NCBI GenBank assembly: GCA_026989475.1
Contig: JALSJG010000031.1
Location: 1-5,594 of the forward strand
DNA: 5,594 bases
Origin: Thermaceae bacterium
GTDB taxonomy: Bacteria; Deinococcota; Deinococci; Deinococcales; Marinithermaceae
Direction of reading: 5' to 3'
Part shown: one piece after another, positions 1-5,420 of the stretch
Position numbering within the stretch: position 1 is the first letter of the stretch
Layout: every line of letters starts with the position of its first letter
Translations under genes and position numbers: made by a program
The notes under the pieces: generated by a model
Databases searched by the model: none
Seen by the model: only the letters and a program-made list of their open reading frames with translations
Told to the model about the DNA's origin: nothing

Positions 1-1
1 C

Positions 2-400
2 GGCGACGTGATCCGCTTCGGCATCAGCCTGATCGCCCTCATCGTGGGCGGGCTCCTCGTCGCCAACACGGTGATGATGTCGGTCTACGAGCGGATCCGG
101 GAGTTCGGGGTGATGCGGGCGATCGGCGCGAGGCGCGGCTTCATCTTCCGGCTCGTGCTCTTTGAAGCGCTCCTCCTCGCCCTCTCCGGGGGCGCGCTCG
201 GGGTCGGGGTGGGGTTTGCCGGCTCATGGGTGGTGAACCTCTACACCACCCACGCGGTGGGCCTCGCCCTCTCGGCAGTGACCCCGAGGCTCGTGCTTTT
301 CTCCCTGCTGGTGGCGGTGACGCTCGGGTTGGTGGCGGGGGTGATCCCCGCCCGGGTGGCGAGCCGGATCTCGGTGATCGAGGCGCTGGGGCGGGTGTGA
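2..400 (+). CDS. ABC transporter permease, FtsX/MacB type (C-terminal part)
   Basis: This is the C-terminal 132 residues of an inner-membrane permease; the reading frame is open to the window edge, so the true start lies upstream. Counting from the GTG at 8, three hydrophobic segments are visible at about residues 4-28, 47-73 and 94-115. Between the first two lies the cytoplasmic coupling segment YERIREFGVMRAIGARRG, the hallmark of FtsX-like permeases that rest on a MacB/LolD-type ATPase. The end, PARVASRISVIEALGRV, is the usual FtsX-family finish. The family performs mechanotransmission: lipoprotein release, efflux of peptides or macrolides, or activation of cell-wall hydrolases. The ATPase gene follows after one base, so the two form one transporter operon. 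The substrate cannot be told from this fragment, because the extracytoplasmic domain lies outside the window. Confidence 0.93.
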   Translation, partial: GDVIRFGISLIALIVGGLLVANTVMMSVYERIREFGVMRAIGARRGFIFRLVLFEALLLALSGGALGVGVGFAGSWVVNLYTTHAVGLALSAVTPRLVLFSLLVAVTLGLVAGVIPARVASRISVIEALGRV

Positions 401-401
401 G

Positions 402-1088
402 ATGCAAAAGCCCATCCTCCAGGCGAAAAACCTCACCAAGCGCTACCGCCAGGGCGAGGCCTGGATCGAGGCGCTGAAAGGCTTCACGTACGACTTTCCC
501 CCCGGGGTGACGGCGGTGGTGGGCCCCTCGGGCTCGGGGAAGACGACGCTTCTCAACCTGCTCGCGGGGTTCGACACCCCCACCGAGGGGGAGGCCTACC
601 TCGCCGGAAATCCCCTCCACGCCCTCGGCGAGGACGAGCGGGCGGGGGTGCGCCTGTTGCATGCGGGCTTTGTGTTTCAAAGCTGGAACCTCTTGCCCAC
701 CCTGACCGCGCTCGAGAACGTCGCCTTTCCCATGCTCCTAAAGGGCGTACCCGCGAAAGCGCGAACCGAGCGGGCGCGGGCGCTGCTCGCCGAGGTGGGG
801 CTCTCCCACCGCGAGGATCACTTCCCCCGCCAGCTCTCGGGCGGCGAGCAGCAACGGGTGGCGATCGCCCGGGCGCTCGCGCTCGATCCCCTGGTGCTCT
901 TCGCCGACGAGCCCACCGGGAACCTGGACTCGGCGGCGGGGAAGCGGGTGCTCGAGCTCCTCCTCCGCCAGGCCCGGGGCGAGCGGCGGGTGGTGCTCGT
1001 CACCCACGACCCCGAGGTCGCGGCCCGGGCGGAGCGGATCCTTCGGCTCAAGGACGGGGCGCTCATCGAGATTCAAGAAAGGCCCTGA
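402..1088 (+). CDS. ABC transporter ATP-binding protein, LolD/MacB family
   Basis: This is a complete 228-residue nucleotide-binding subunit that hydrolyses ATP on the cytoplasmic face to drive the FtsX-type permease encoded just upstream. All motifs are present in order: Walker A GPSGSGKT (41-48), Q-loop Q93, signature LSGGE (145-149), Walker B ending in D169-E170, D-loop NLD (174-176) and switch histidine H202. The sequence FADEPTGNLD is typical of the MacB/LolD/FtsE/SalX group, and the length matches that group of single-domain ATPases. The start ATG lies one base after the permease stop, implying translational coupling; no strong Shine-Dalgarno is visible. No membrane-fusion (MacA-like) gene follows, so any such partner would be upstream. 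The ATPase identity is secure, but assignment to efflux, lipoprotein export or envelope signalling is open. Confidence 0.95.
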   Translation: MQKPILQAKNLTKRYRQGEAWIEALKGFTYDFPPGVTAVVGPSGSGKTTLLNLLAGFDTPTEGEAYLAGNPLHALGEDERAGVRLLHAGFVFQSWNLLPTLTALENVAFPMLLKGVPAKARTERARALLAEVGLSHREDHFPRQLSGGEQQRVAIARALALDPLVLFADEPTGNLDSAAGKRVLELLLRQARGERRVVLVTHDPEVAARAERILRLKDGALIEIQERP

Positions 1089-1139
1089 GCCCACGGGTCG
1101 AGCGCCGTACAAAAACCGCCTAGGAAAGAAAAGGCGTTG

Positions 1140-1145
1140 TAGAAT
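1140..1145 (+). promoter_or_regulatory. -10 box TAGAAT, leaderless promoter
   Basis: TAGAAT matches the TANNNT form of the sigma-70/SigA -10 element. Its last base lies 7 nt before the A of the ATG at 1152, so transcription would begin at or within a base of the start codon. No Shine-Dalgarno lies between. Leaderless genes with exactly this arrangement are common in Deinococcus and Thermus relatives. No -35 match is seen 16-18 bp upstream. The sirtuin gene in this window has the same box-to-start spacing. Confidence 0.6.
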
Positions 1146-1151
1146 CGTTCC

Positions 1152-1523
1152 ATGGGCCCCTGCGCTTTGTTTTGGATTTTCTCCGCACTGTTTGTGGGCG
1201 CCGCGGCCTTGGCCTGGCTGAAGAGCCCCCGGCCCCACCCGGTACCGGCGGGCGGGGAAAGCTTCAAGGCGAATCCGGACGGCAGGGTACGAAAGATGTT
1301 CCTCTATCTCGTTGGCACGATCGTTCTGGTGAGCCTTTATTTCTACCTTCGCGACGGCAAACCTTCAGACCTCTTCTTCGCCCTCGCCCTGACCGTCTAC
1401 CTGGCCTACAGCTACGCTTGCACTAGAAGGCCTCCAAGCCGGAGCGTGGAGGTGCTGGCCATCCTCGCCCTGCTCGCGCTCTTTGAGGCGCACTTTTACC
1501 TCTCAACCTGCCTCGGGCGATGA
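1152..1523 (+). CDS. Small four-TM membrane protein, unknown function
   Basis: I do not recognise this 123-residue protein. It has four hydrophobic stretches, at about residues 5-23, 47-66, 72-89 and 97-117. They are separated by a polar Pro/Gly/Lys-rich loop (24-46), a short charged turn (67-71) and an Arg-rich loop TRRPPSR (91-97), so it is probably a small integral membrane protein. Three features argue that it is real: a leaderless-type -10 box at the expected distance from the ATG, long hydrophobic segments in this frame only, and a 4-bp ATGA overlap with another small membrane-protein frame. Codon use is somewhat less GC3-biased than in the neighbours, with AGA, ACT, TCA and several TTT/CTT/GTT codons; this could mean low expression or foreign origin. 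It lies 63 bp after the ABC ATPase and could be partly co-transcribed with it. No catalytic motif is visible. Confidence 0.7.
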   Translation: MGPCALFWIFSALFVGAAALAWLKSPRPHPVPAGGESFKANPDGRVRKMFLYLVGTIVLVSLYFYLRDGKPSDLFFALALTVYLAYSYACTRRPPSRSVEVLAILALLALFEAHFYLSTCLGR

Positions 1524-1660
1524 GCTTCGGCATATGCCTATTGGTGCTCCTTTTCATCCTGGCGGGCACGGGGCTTTATATTTTTCTCTGGAACCGCGGA
1601 GCAGAACCCGAAATCAAGCTCGACGCCCGCGCGGCCCGGCGGGAATTATTTGTTTCCTGA
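1520..1660 (+). CDS. 46-residue single-TM membrane protein, unknown function
   Basis: The ATG of this short frame overlaps the stop of the preceding gene as ATGA, a classic sign of translational coupling; there is no independent Shine-Dalgarno. The product has one strongly hydrophobic helix at about residues 4-24 (ICLLVLLFILAGTGLYIFLW), then a 22-residue charged tail with both acidic (E29, E31, D35) and basic (K33, R37, R40, R41) residues. That layout is typical of bitopic micro-proteins that accompany membrane complexes, with the tail probably cytoplasmic by the positive-inside rule. I do not recognise a family; resemblance to CcoQ- or CydX-like accessory peptides is only in size and topology. 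It may bind the 123-residue membrane protein encoded just upstream, which is an inference from gene order alone. It could also be a chance frame. Confidence 0.5.
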   Translation: MSFGICLLVLLFILAGTGLYIFLWNRGAEPEIKLDARAARRELFVS

Positions 1661-1694
1661 ACCGGATCCTACCCTTCTTGCTCGGGCCTAGGGA

Positions 1695-1713
1695 GCGGCC
1701 ATAATCGGGCCGC
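1695..1713. terminator. Possible bidirectional terminator hairpin in convergent gap
   Basis: The 93-bp gap between the + strand small membrane genes and the - strand nnr gene contains a perfect 6-bp GC stem, GCGGCC/GGCCGC, around the 7-nt loop ATAATCG. It is placed where a shared terminator would be needed. No T-run follows on either strand, so an intrinsic terminator is uncertain, and the remaining gap is simply GC-rich with no gene seen. Confidence 0.35.
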
Positions 1714-1753
1714 CTGCCGGCCGCGCCTGAAGGCCCTCGCCCACGACCCGCCT

Positions 1754-3220
1754 TTATCCGCCCTCTGCGAGGACCCGCCAGGGCGGGCGCACCCGGCCCT
1801 CGAGGATCGCCCTCCGCGCCTCGGGAAGGGCGTTTGCCACCTCGGAGGCGACGAGGCCCACCCGGCCCACGAGATCCCCCGCCACCCCGTGCCAGAAGAC
1901 CCCGAGCCGGGCGGCGTCCAAAGGCCGGAGCCCGGCCGCGAGCAAAGCGGCGATCACCCCGGAAAGCACGTCCCCCATGCCGCCGGTGGCCATCGCGGGA
2001 TTCCCGGTGGTGTTGACGAAGAGCCTCCCCTCCCCCGCCACCACGCTGGGTCCGCCCTTCAAGACGAAGACGAGGCCGGGATAGCGCTCCATCAACTCCC
2101 GCGCCGCCTCTAGGGGCCGGGCCGCGATCTCGGAAGGGGCCTTCGCAATCAGCCTCGCGGCCTCGCCGGGGTGGGGGGTGGCCACCGCAGGTACGCCCGC
2201 TTCCCGATACGCCGTCAGGACCTCAGGATGGAGGGCGTCGGCGTCCAAGACGGTGGGGAGGCGGAGCTCGAGCACCGCCCGCGCCGCCTCCTTCCCAAGC
2301 GCTCCCCCGCCCATGCCCACTGCCGCGGCCTCGACCTTGGCGGGCGCGAAGGCTTCCGCGCTCCATTCGGGGACGGGAATCCGAACCGCCTCGAGGAGAG
2401 GGCTCACCGCCGCCCCTTCGGGGTATGCCACGAAAACGAGCCCCGCCCCCGCCCGGTAGGCGCCGAGCGCAGCGAGCGCCGGGGCCCCGGTGTAGGTGGC
2501 ATACCCCCCTGCCACGAGCACCCGCCCCACCGAGCCCTTGTGGGCGTTCGCGGGCCGAACGGGAAACAGCCCGGCGAGCGCTTCCGCGAGGAGGAGCTCC
2601 GGCGTCTCCCCCGCCGCCGCATAAGCGGCCTTCGGCATCCCGATGGGCGCGAGCCAAAGCTCGCCGCCCGCGTCCCGGCCCGGGAAAAAGAGGTTTTCCC
2701 GCTTGATTCCGGCGAGGGCCACGGTAGCCCGCGCCCGCACGTGGGGCGAAAAAGGCACCCCCGAGGGCAGGTCCACCGAAACCACGGGCAGGCCCGTGGC
2801 GTTTACTGCCTCCACGAGCGCGGCCCATTCGCCCTCGAGGGGTCGGGAAAGCCCGGTGCCAAAGAGCGCATCCACCACGAGGTCAAAACCGGCGAAATCC
2901 CGGACGGGGAAAAGGGGCTCTGGGGCCATGCCGTAGGCCAGGAGGGCTTCCCGCATCCGGGCGGCGTCGCCCTTTTGCCCCTCGGCGGTCCAGACCGCGA
3001 CCGGGTGGCCGTACTCGGCAAGCCAGCGGGCGGCCACCAGACCATCCCCGCCGTTATTCCCCTTGCCCGCGAGCACCAGGACCCAGGCTTTGGGAAAAAG
3101 CCGGTGCGCCACCTCCGCCACCGCCCGGCCCGCGGCCTCCATCAAAAGCAAGCTCGGATAACCGAGCTCGACCGCCCGGGCGTCCACCCGGCGCATCGCC
3201 TCCGGGGCGTAGAGCCTCAT
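1754..3220 (-). CDS. nnr: Bifunctional NAD(P)HX epimerase / ADP-dependent NAD(P)HX dehydratase
   Basis: This 488-residue cytosolic enzyme repairs hydrated NADH and NADPH (NADHX, NADPHX), which form by heat or by side reactions of GAPDH. The N-terminal YjeF-N/AIBP half interconverts the R and S epimers; the C-terminal ribokinase-like half dehydrates the S form using ADP. Epimerase marks are MEAAGRAV (27-34), GKGNNGGDG (52-60), VDALFGTGLSRPL (116-128, with D117) and VDLPSGV (149-155). Dehydratase marks start at HKGSVGRVLVAGG (227-239), then DADALH (326-331), ATPHPGE (347-353), LKGGPSVV (387-394) and the catalytic GGMGD loop (413-417, D417 being the expected base). The length matches fused E. 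coli YjeF/Nnr. The loop after DLPSG is shorter than usual and lacks the common D-x-DTG stretch. The ATG overlaps the channel stop (ATGA), and a G-rich AAGGGGGG lies about 10 nt upstream. Heat-driven NAD(P)H damage makes the enzyme especially relevant in a thermophile. Confidence 0.95.
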   Translation of the reverse strand: MRLYAPEAMRRVDARAVELGYPSLLLMEAAGRAVAEVAHRLFPKAWVLVLAGKGNNGGDGLVAARWLAEYGHPVAVWTAEGQKGDAARMREALLAYGMAPEPLFPVRDFAGFDLVVDALFGTGLSRPLEGEWAALVEAVNATGLPVVSVDLPSGVPFSPHVRARATVALAGIKRENLFFPGRDAGGELWLAPIGMPKAAYAAAGETPELLLAEALAGLFPVRPANAHKGSVGRVLVAGGYATYTGAPALAALGAYRAGAGLVFVAYPEGAAVSPLLEAVRIPVPEWSAEAFAPAKVEAAAVGMGGGALGKEAARAVLELRLPTVLDADALHPEVLTAYREAGVPAVATPHPGEAARLIAKAPSEIAARPLEAARELMERYPGLVFVLKGGPSVVAGEGRLFVNTTGNPAMATGGMGDVLSGVIAALLAAGLRPLDAARLGVFWHGVAGDLVGRVGLVASEVANALPEARRAILEGRVRPPWRVLAEGG

Positions 3221-4251
3221 TCGCGCGGCCCCCCCTTGGCCAGTTCTTCGAGCTTTGCGAGCGCCTCGCGGGTACCGAGCACGATGAGCTGATCCCCCGG
3301 GCGCAGGACGAACTCTCCGGGAGGATTCACCACCGGCTCCCCCGCCCGGATCACCGCCAGGACGGTGACGTCGAAGCGGTTTCGGATCTCGAGCTCGGCC
3401 AGGCTCCGCTCGGCCATCGTGCTCCCCGGCTCGACCAGGATGTCCTCGATGGAAAGCGGGGCGCCCCCCTTCTGCAGGGTGGTCTCGAGAAAGTCCACCA
3501 CCACCGGGTGGATCACCAGGTTCGCAAGCCGCTGGCCGCCCACGGCGTAAGGGTCGATGACTTTATTGGCCCCGGCCCGGAGCATCTTGGGCACCACCGA
3601 GGAGTCCTCCGCGCGGGCGGCGATGAAGAGCCTCGGGGCGAGCCCCCGGGCGGTAAGCACGATAAAGAGGTTGTCGGCGTCGGAACCGGTAGCCACGATC
3701 AGGCCCCGGGCCCGCTCGATCCCCGCCTTTTTCAACGTGCGATCGTCCCCGCCGTCCCCCTCGAGCACAAGCACCCCCTCGGCGAGGGCCCGTCGGACCC
3801 GATGGGGGTTTTTCTCCACCACCACGAAGGGGGTGCGGTTTTCCTTAAGAGCCACCGCCGCCTGCCGACCCACCCGACCAAAACCCACCAAAATCACGTG
3901 GTCCTTGAGCCGCGCCACCTGCCGTTCCATGCGTCGCAACCTCCGGGTCTCGGCGCCCTCCTCCACCAGATAGTCCATGAAGACGCCGAAGGCATAAAAG
4001 AGGCTCATGATGCCGGCGGTCCCCACGAACATGGTAAAGAGGCGCTCGATTGGGGTATCCACCGGGTAAACCTCGTGGTAGCCGATGGTGGTCATGGTGA
4101 GAAAGACCATGTAAAGCGCGTCGAGCAGGGTCGCGCCCTCGTCCCGCCAGAGCCAAAGGTAACCGAGGGTTCCAAGAACGGCGACCGACACCACCAAAAT
4201 CGCCGGCAGGCGAAGACGCTCCCTCAGCGTTTCCCGACCGCTCGTTTCCAC
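3217..4251 (-). CDS. Two-TM potassium channel with RCK (TrkA-N/TrkA-C) domains
   Basis: This 344-residue membrane protein has the layout of MthK-type potassium channel subunits, which tetramerise. It has TM1 (about 15-35), a pore helix (42-53), selectivity filter TTIGYHE (54-60) and TM2 (71-95). A charged linker (96-116) leads to an RCK domain (117-235), with dinucleotide signature G123-F-G125-R-V-G128 and an acidic residue at the end of the second strand (E146), followed by a TrkA-C domain (about 265-335). RCK domains gate the pore in response to NAD(H), ATP/ADP, Ca2+ or cyclic di-AMP; which ligand applies here is unknown. The filter is unusual because the second Gly of GYG is H59, read clearly as CAC. 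The GTG start is chosen because no better upstream start exists in frame, TM1 follows normally, and a TAAGCT -10 box sits 8 nt upstream. The gene overlaps nnr by ATGA, so the two are translationally coupled. Confidence 0.9.
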   Translation of the reverse strand: METSGRETLRERLRLPAILVVSVAVLGTLGYLWLWRDEGATLLDALYMVFLTMTTIGYHEVYPVDTPIERLFTMFVGTAGIMSLFYAFGVFMDYLVEEGAETRRLRRMERQVARLKDHVILVGFGRVGRQAAVALKENRTPFVVVEKNPHRVRRALAEGVLVLEGDGGDDRTLKKAGIERARGLIVATGSDADNLFIVLTARGLAPRLFIAARAEDSSVVPKMLRAGANKVIDPYAVGGQRLANLVIHPVVVDFLETTLQKGGAPLSIEDILVEPGSTMAERSLAELEIRNRFDVTVLAVIRAGEPVVNPPGEFVLRPGDQLIVLGTREALAKLEELAKGGPRE

Positions 4252-4258
4252 CTCGCCG

Positions 4259-4269
4259 AGCTTACGATA
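4259..4269. promoter_or_regulatory. Overlapping divergent -10 boxes (leaderless in both directions)
   Basis: Only 23 bp separate the GTG start codons of the channel (-) and sirtuin (+). On the + strand, TACGAT at 4263-4268 ends 7 nt before the sirtuin GTG. On the - strand, TAAGCT (4264 down to 4259) ends 8 nt before the channel GTG, and TATCGT (4269 down to 4264) is a second candidate that would give a leader of about 6 nt. The boxes share bases because TTACGATAA is nearly self-complementary. No Shine-Dalgarno fits either gene, and -35 elements would lie inside the opposing coding regions, where I see no good match. Confidence 0.55.
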
Positions 4270-4274
4270 AAAGC

Positions 4275-5000
4275 GTGGACGCGTTGACCCGGGCCAAGGC
4301 GGCGATCGAACAAGCCAGGCGCGTCGCGGTGCTCACCGGCGCCGGCATCAGCGCGCCTTCGGGGATTCCCACCTTCCGCGACCCCGGGGGGCTTTGGGAA
4401 AACTTTAATATCGAGGACTACGCCACCCCCGAGGGGTTCGCGCGCAATCCCGAAGAGGTCTGGCGCTGGTATGCCTGGCGCTACCAAAAGATCCGGGAAG
4501 CAAAGCCCAACCGGGCGCACGAACTCCTCGCCGAGCTCGAGCACAGGAAAGGGGACGGCTTCCTGCTCGCGACCCAGAACATCGACGGCCTCCACCAGCG
4601 GGCGGGATCCCAGCGCGTGATCGAGCTCCACGGGAGCATCCACCGGGCCCGCTGCACCGTTTGCGACTACCGGACCGAGCTGCCCCCACCCGAGTCCCTA
4701 GCAATCCCGCCCAAGTGCCCCAAATGCGGTGCCCTCCTGCGGCCGGACGTGGTCTGGTTCGGCGAGCTCCTGCCCCCCGGGGCCTTCGAGGCCGCGGGGG
4801 CGGCCTTCCGCTCGGCAGATGTGGCCATGGTGATTGGCACCTCGGCGCTGGTCGAGCCGGCGGCGAGCCTGGGCCGGATCGCCAAGCACGCCGGCGCCTT
4901 CCTGATCGAGGTGAACCCGGAGGAAACCCCCCTCACCCCGCTCGCCGACCTCTCGCTCCGGATGGGGGCGGTGGAGGGGCTTTCCGCGCTTCTTGACTAA
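4275..5000 (+). CDS. cobB: NAD-dependent protein deacylase, Sir2 family class III (CobB/SIRT5-like)
   Basis: This 241-residue cytosolic enzyme removes acyl groups from lysines, consuming NAD+ and releasing nicotinamide and O-acyl-ADP-ribose. The sirtuin core is intact: GAGISAPSGIPTFRD (22-36) and TQNIDGLH (100-107) for NAD, catalytic H119 in ELHGS, a zinc ribbon of C127/C130 and C148/C151, then GTSALVEP (188-195) and EVNPEET (212-218). Y66 and R69, in WYAWRY, form the Y-x-x-R pair that binds the carboxylate of succinyl- or malonyl-lysine in SIRT5 and E. coli CobB, so desuccinylase as well as deacetylase activity is likely. The GTG start is chosen over TTG 4284 because it gives the full N-terminus and sits 7 nt after a TACGAT box, with no Shine-Dalgarno. 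It is divergent from the channel-nnr operon, and its stop codon overlaps the convergent pilin stop. Confidence 0.95.
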   Translation: MDALTRAKAAIEQARRVAVLTGAGISAPSGIPTFRDPGGLWENFNIEDYATPEGFARNPEEVWRWYAWRYQKIREAKPNRAHELLAELEHRKGDGFLLATQNIDGLHQRAGSQRVIELHGSIHRARCTVCDYRTELPPPESLAIPPKCPKCGALLRPDVVWFGELLPPGAFEAAGAAFRSADVAMVIGTSALVEPAASLGRIAKHAGAFLIEVNPEETPLTPLADLSLRMGAVEGLSALLD

Positions 5001-5383
5001 GGACAATCGGAGGGCGCGGGGTTTCCCGCCGGCACCCCGGTATTGACGACCTTTTCTGGGGTAGCCGCGTACCAGTAGCGGCCGCGGGCGTGCCGGACAA
5101 GCATGCAAAAGCTCGCGCCGCCCGAGCGGAGCTCGAGCTCCACCCCAGGCACGCGCCGTAAACCCTCCGACTCGAGCTTCCCCAACTCATCCGCGTAATC
5201 GCCGTGCTCCGTAGCGTAGGTAAACTGATACGCCACCGCCTCGCGCAAATGAGCTTGGGCGACGGAGTCGTACGCCCTCCTGCGCACCCCGAGCACGCCC
5301 GGTACGGCGATGGAAAAGAGGATGCCCAAGAGGATCAAAACGACCAGCAGCTCGATCAGCGAAAACCCCGGCGACGAACGCAT
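4997..5383 (-). CDS. Type IV pilin-like protein, PilA4-like, with class III signal peptide
   Basis: The 128-residue product begins MRSSPG then FSLIELLVVLILLGILFSI. This is a 6-residue leader for prepilin peptidase, with predicted cleavage between G6 and F7, followed by the hydrophobic helix that anchors the subunit and packs into the fibre. E11 is Glu+5 of the mature protein. The helix continues amphipathically (VRRRAYDSVAQAHLREA). The C-terminal part has cysteines C93 and C127, a likely disulfide, and YWYAATPEK (103-111). That arrangement closely recalls the Thermus major pilin PilA4 as I remember it, so a role in twitching, adhesion or natural transformation is plausible, but a minor pilin or pseudopilin is not excluded. 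The start ATG at 5383 is set by the leader and by GGAGGTG (5394-5388) 4-6 nt upstream; the frame stays open further upstream, but that part overlaps der. No promoter is seen, so transcription from der is likely. Confidence 0.88.
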   Translation of the reverse strand: MRSSPGFSLIELLVVLILLGILFSIAVPGVLGVRRRAYDSVAQAHLREAVAYQFTYATEHGDYADELGKLESEGLRRVPGVELELRSGGASFCMLVRHARGRYWYAATPEKVVNTGVPAGNPAPSDCP

Positions 5384-5405
5384 GCCCCACCTCCAAAGTG
5401 GGGGC
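5384..5405 (-). promoter_or_regulatory. Pilin Shine-Dalgarno inside a GC-rich hairpin
   Basis: On the - strand, GGAGGTG (5394-5388) is a strong ribosome-binding site 4-6 nt before the pilin ATG. It falls inside a hairpin with stem CCCCAC (5403-5398) and GTGGGG (5390-5385) around the loop TTTGGAG. With a one-base bulge, a G5405-C5384 pair extends the stem. GGAG is in the loop and GTG in the stem, so folding would partly hide the site. It is the only clear Shine-Dalgarno setting a start in this window. Confidence 0.5.
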
Positions 5406-5420
5406 TTCTCTCGCAATCGC

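Noticed and set aside
1117..1136. CGCCT/AGGCG hairpin with a 10-nt A-rich loop after the ABC ATPase, as a terminator
   Set aside because: The stem is only 5 bp, the loop is long and it is followed by only TTGT, directly at the next gene's -10 box; too weak to call.
141..1238. - strand open frames of 166-179 codons opposite the ABC ATPase region
   Set aside because: They are opposite a fully motif-supported ABC ATPase and read as Arg/Gly/Pro-rich nonsense.
1483..1704. 73-codon + strand frame overlapping both small membrane genes
   Set aside because: It is hydrophilic and lacks a ribosome-binding site; the competing frame at 1520 has the ATGA overlap and a clean membrane helix.
2171..3292. 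Long + strand open frame (373 codons) antisense to nnr
   Set aside because: It is low in hydrophobic residues, rich in Arg/Gly/Pro/His and has no motif; it is the expected shadow of a GC3-rich gene, and nnr is unmistakable.
3508..4287. + strand open frame (259 codons) antisense to the channel
   Set aside because: Its composition is dominated by His, Pro, Gly and Arg with no domain, and it crosses the divergent promoter; it is a shadow frame.
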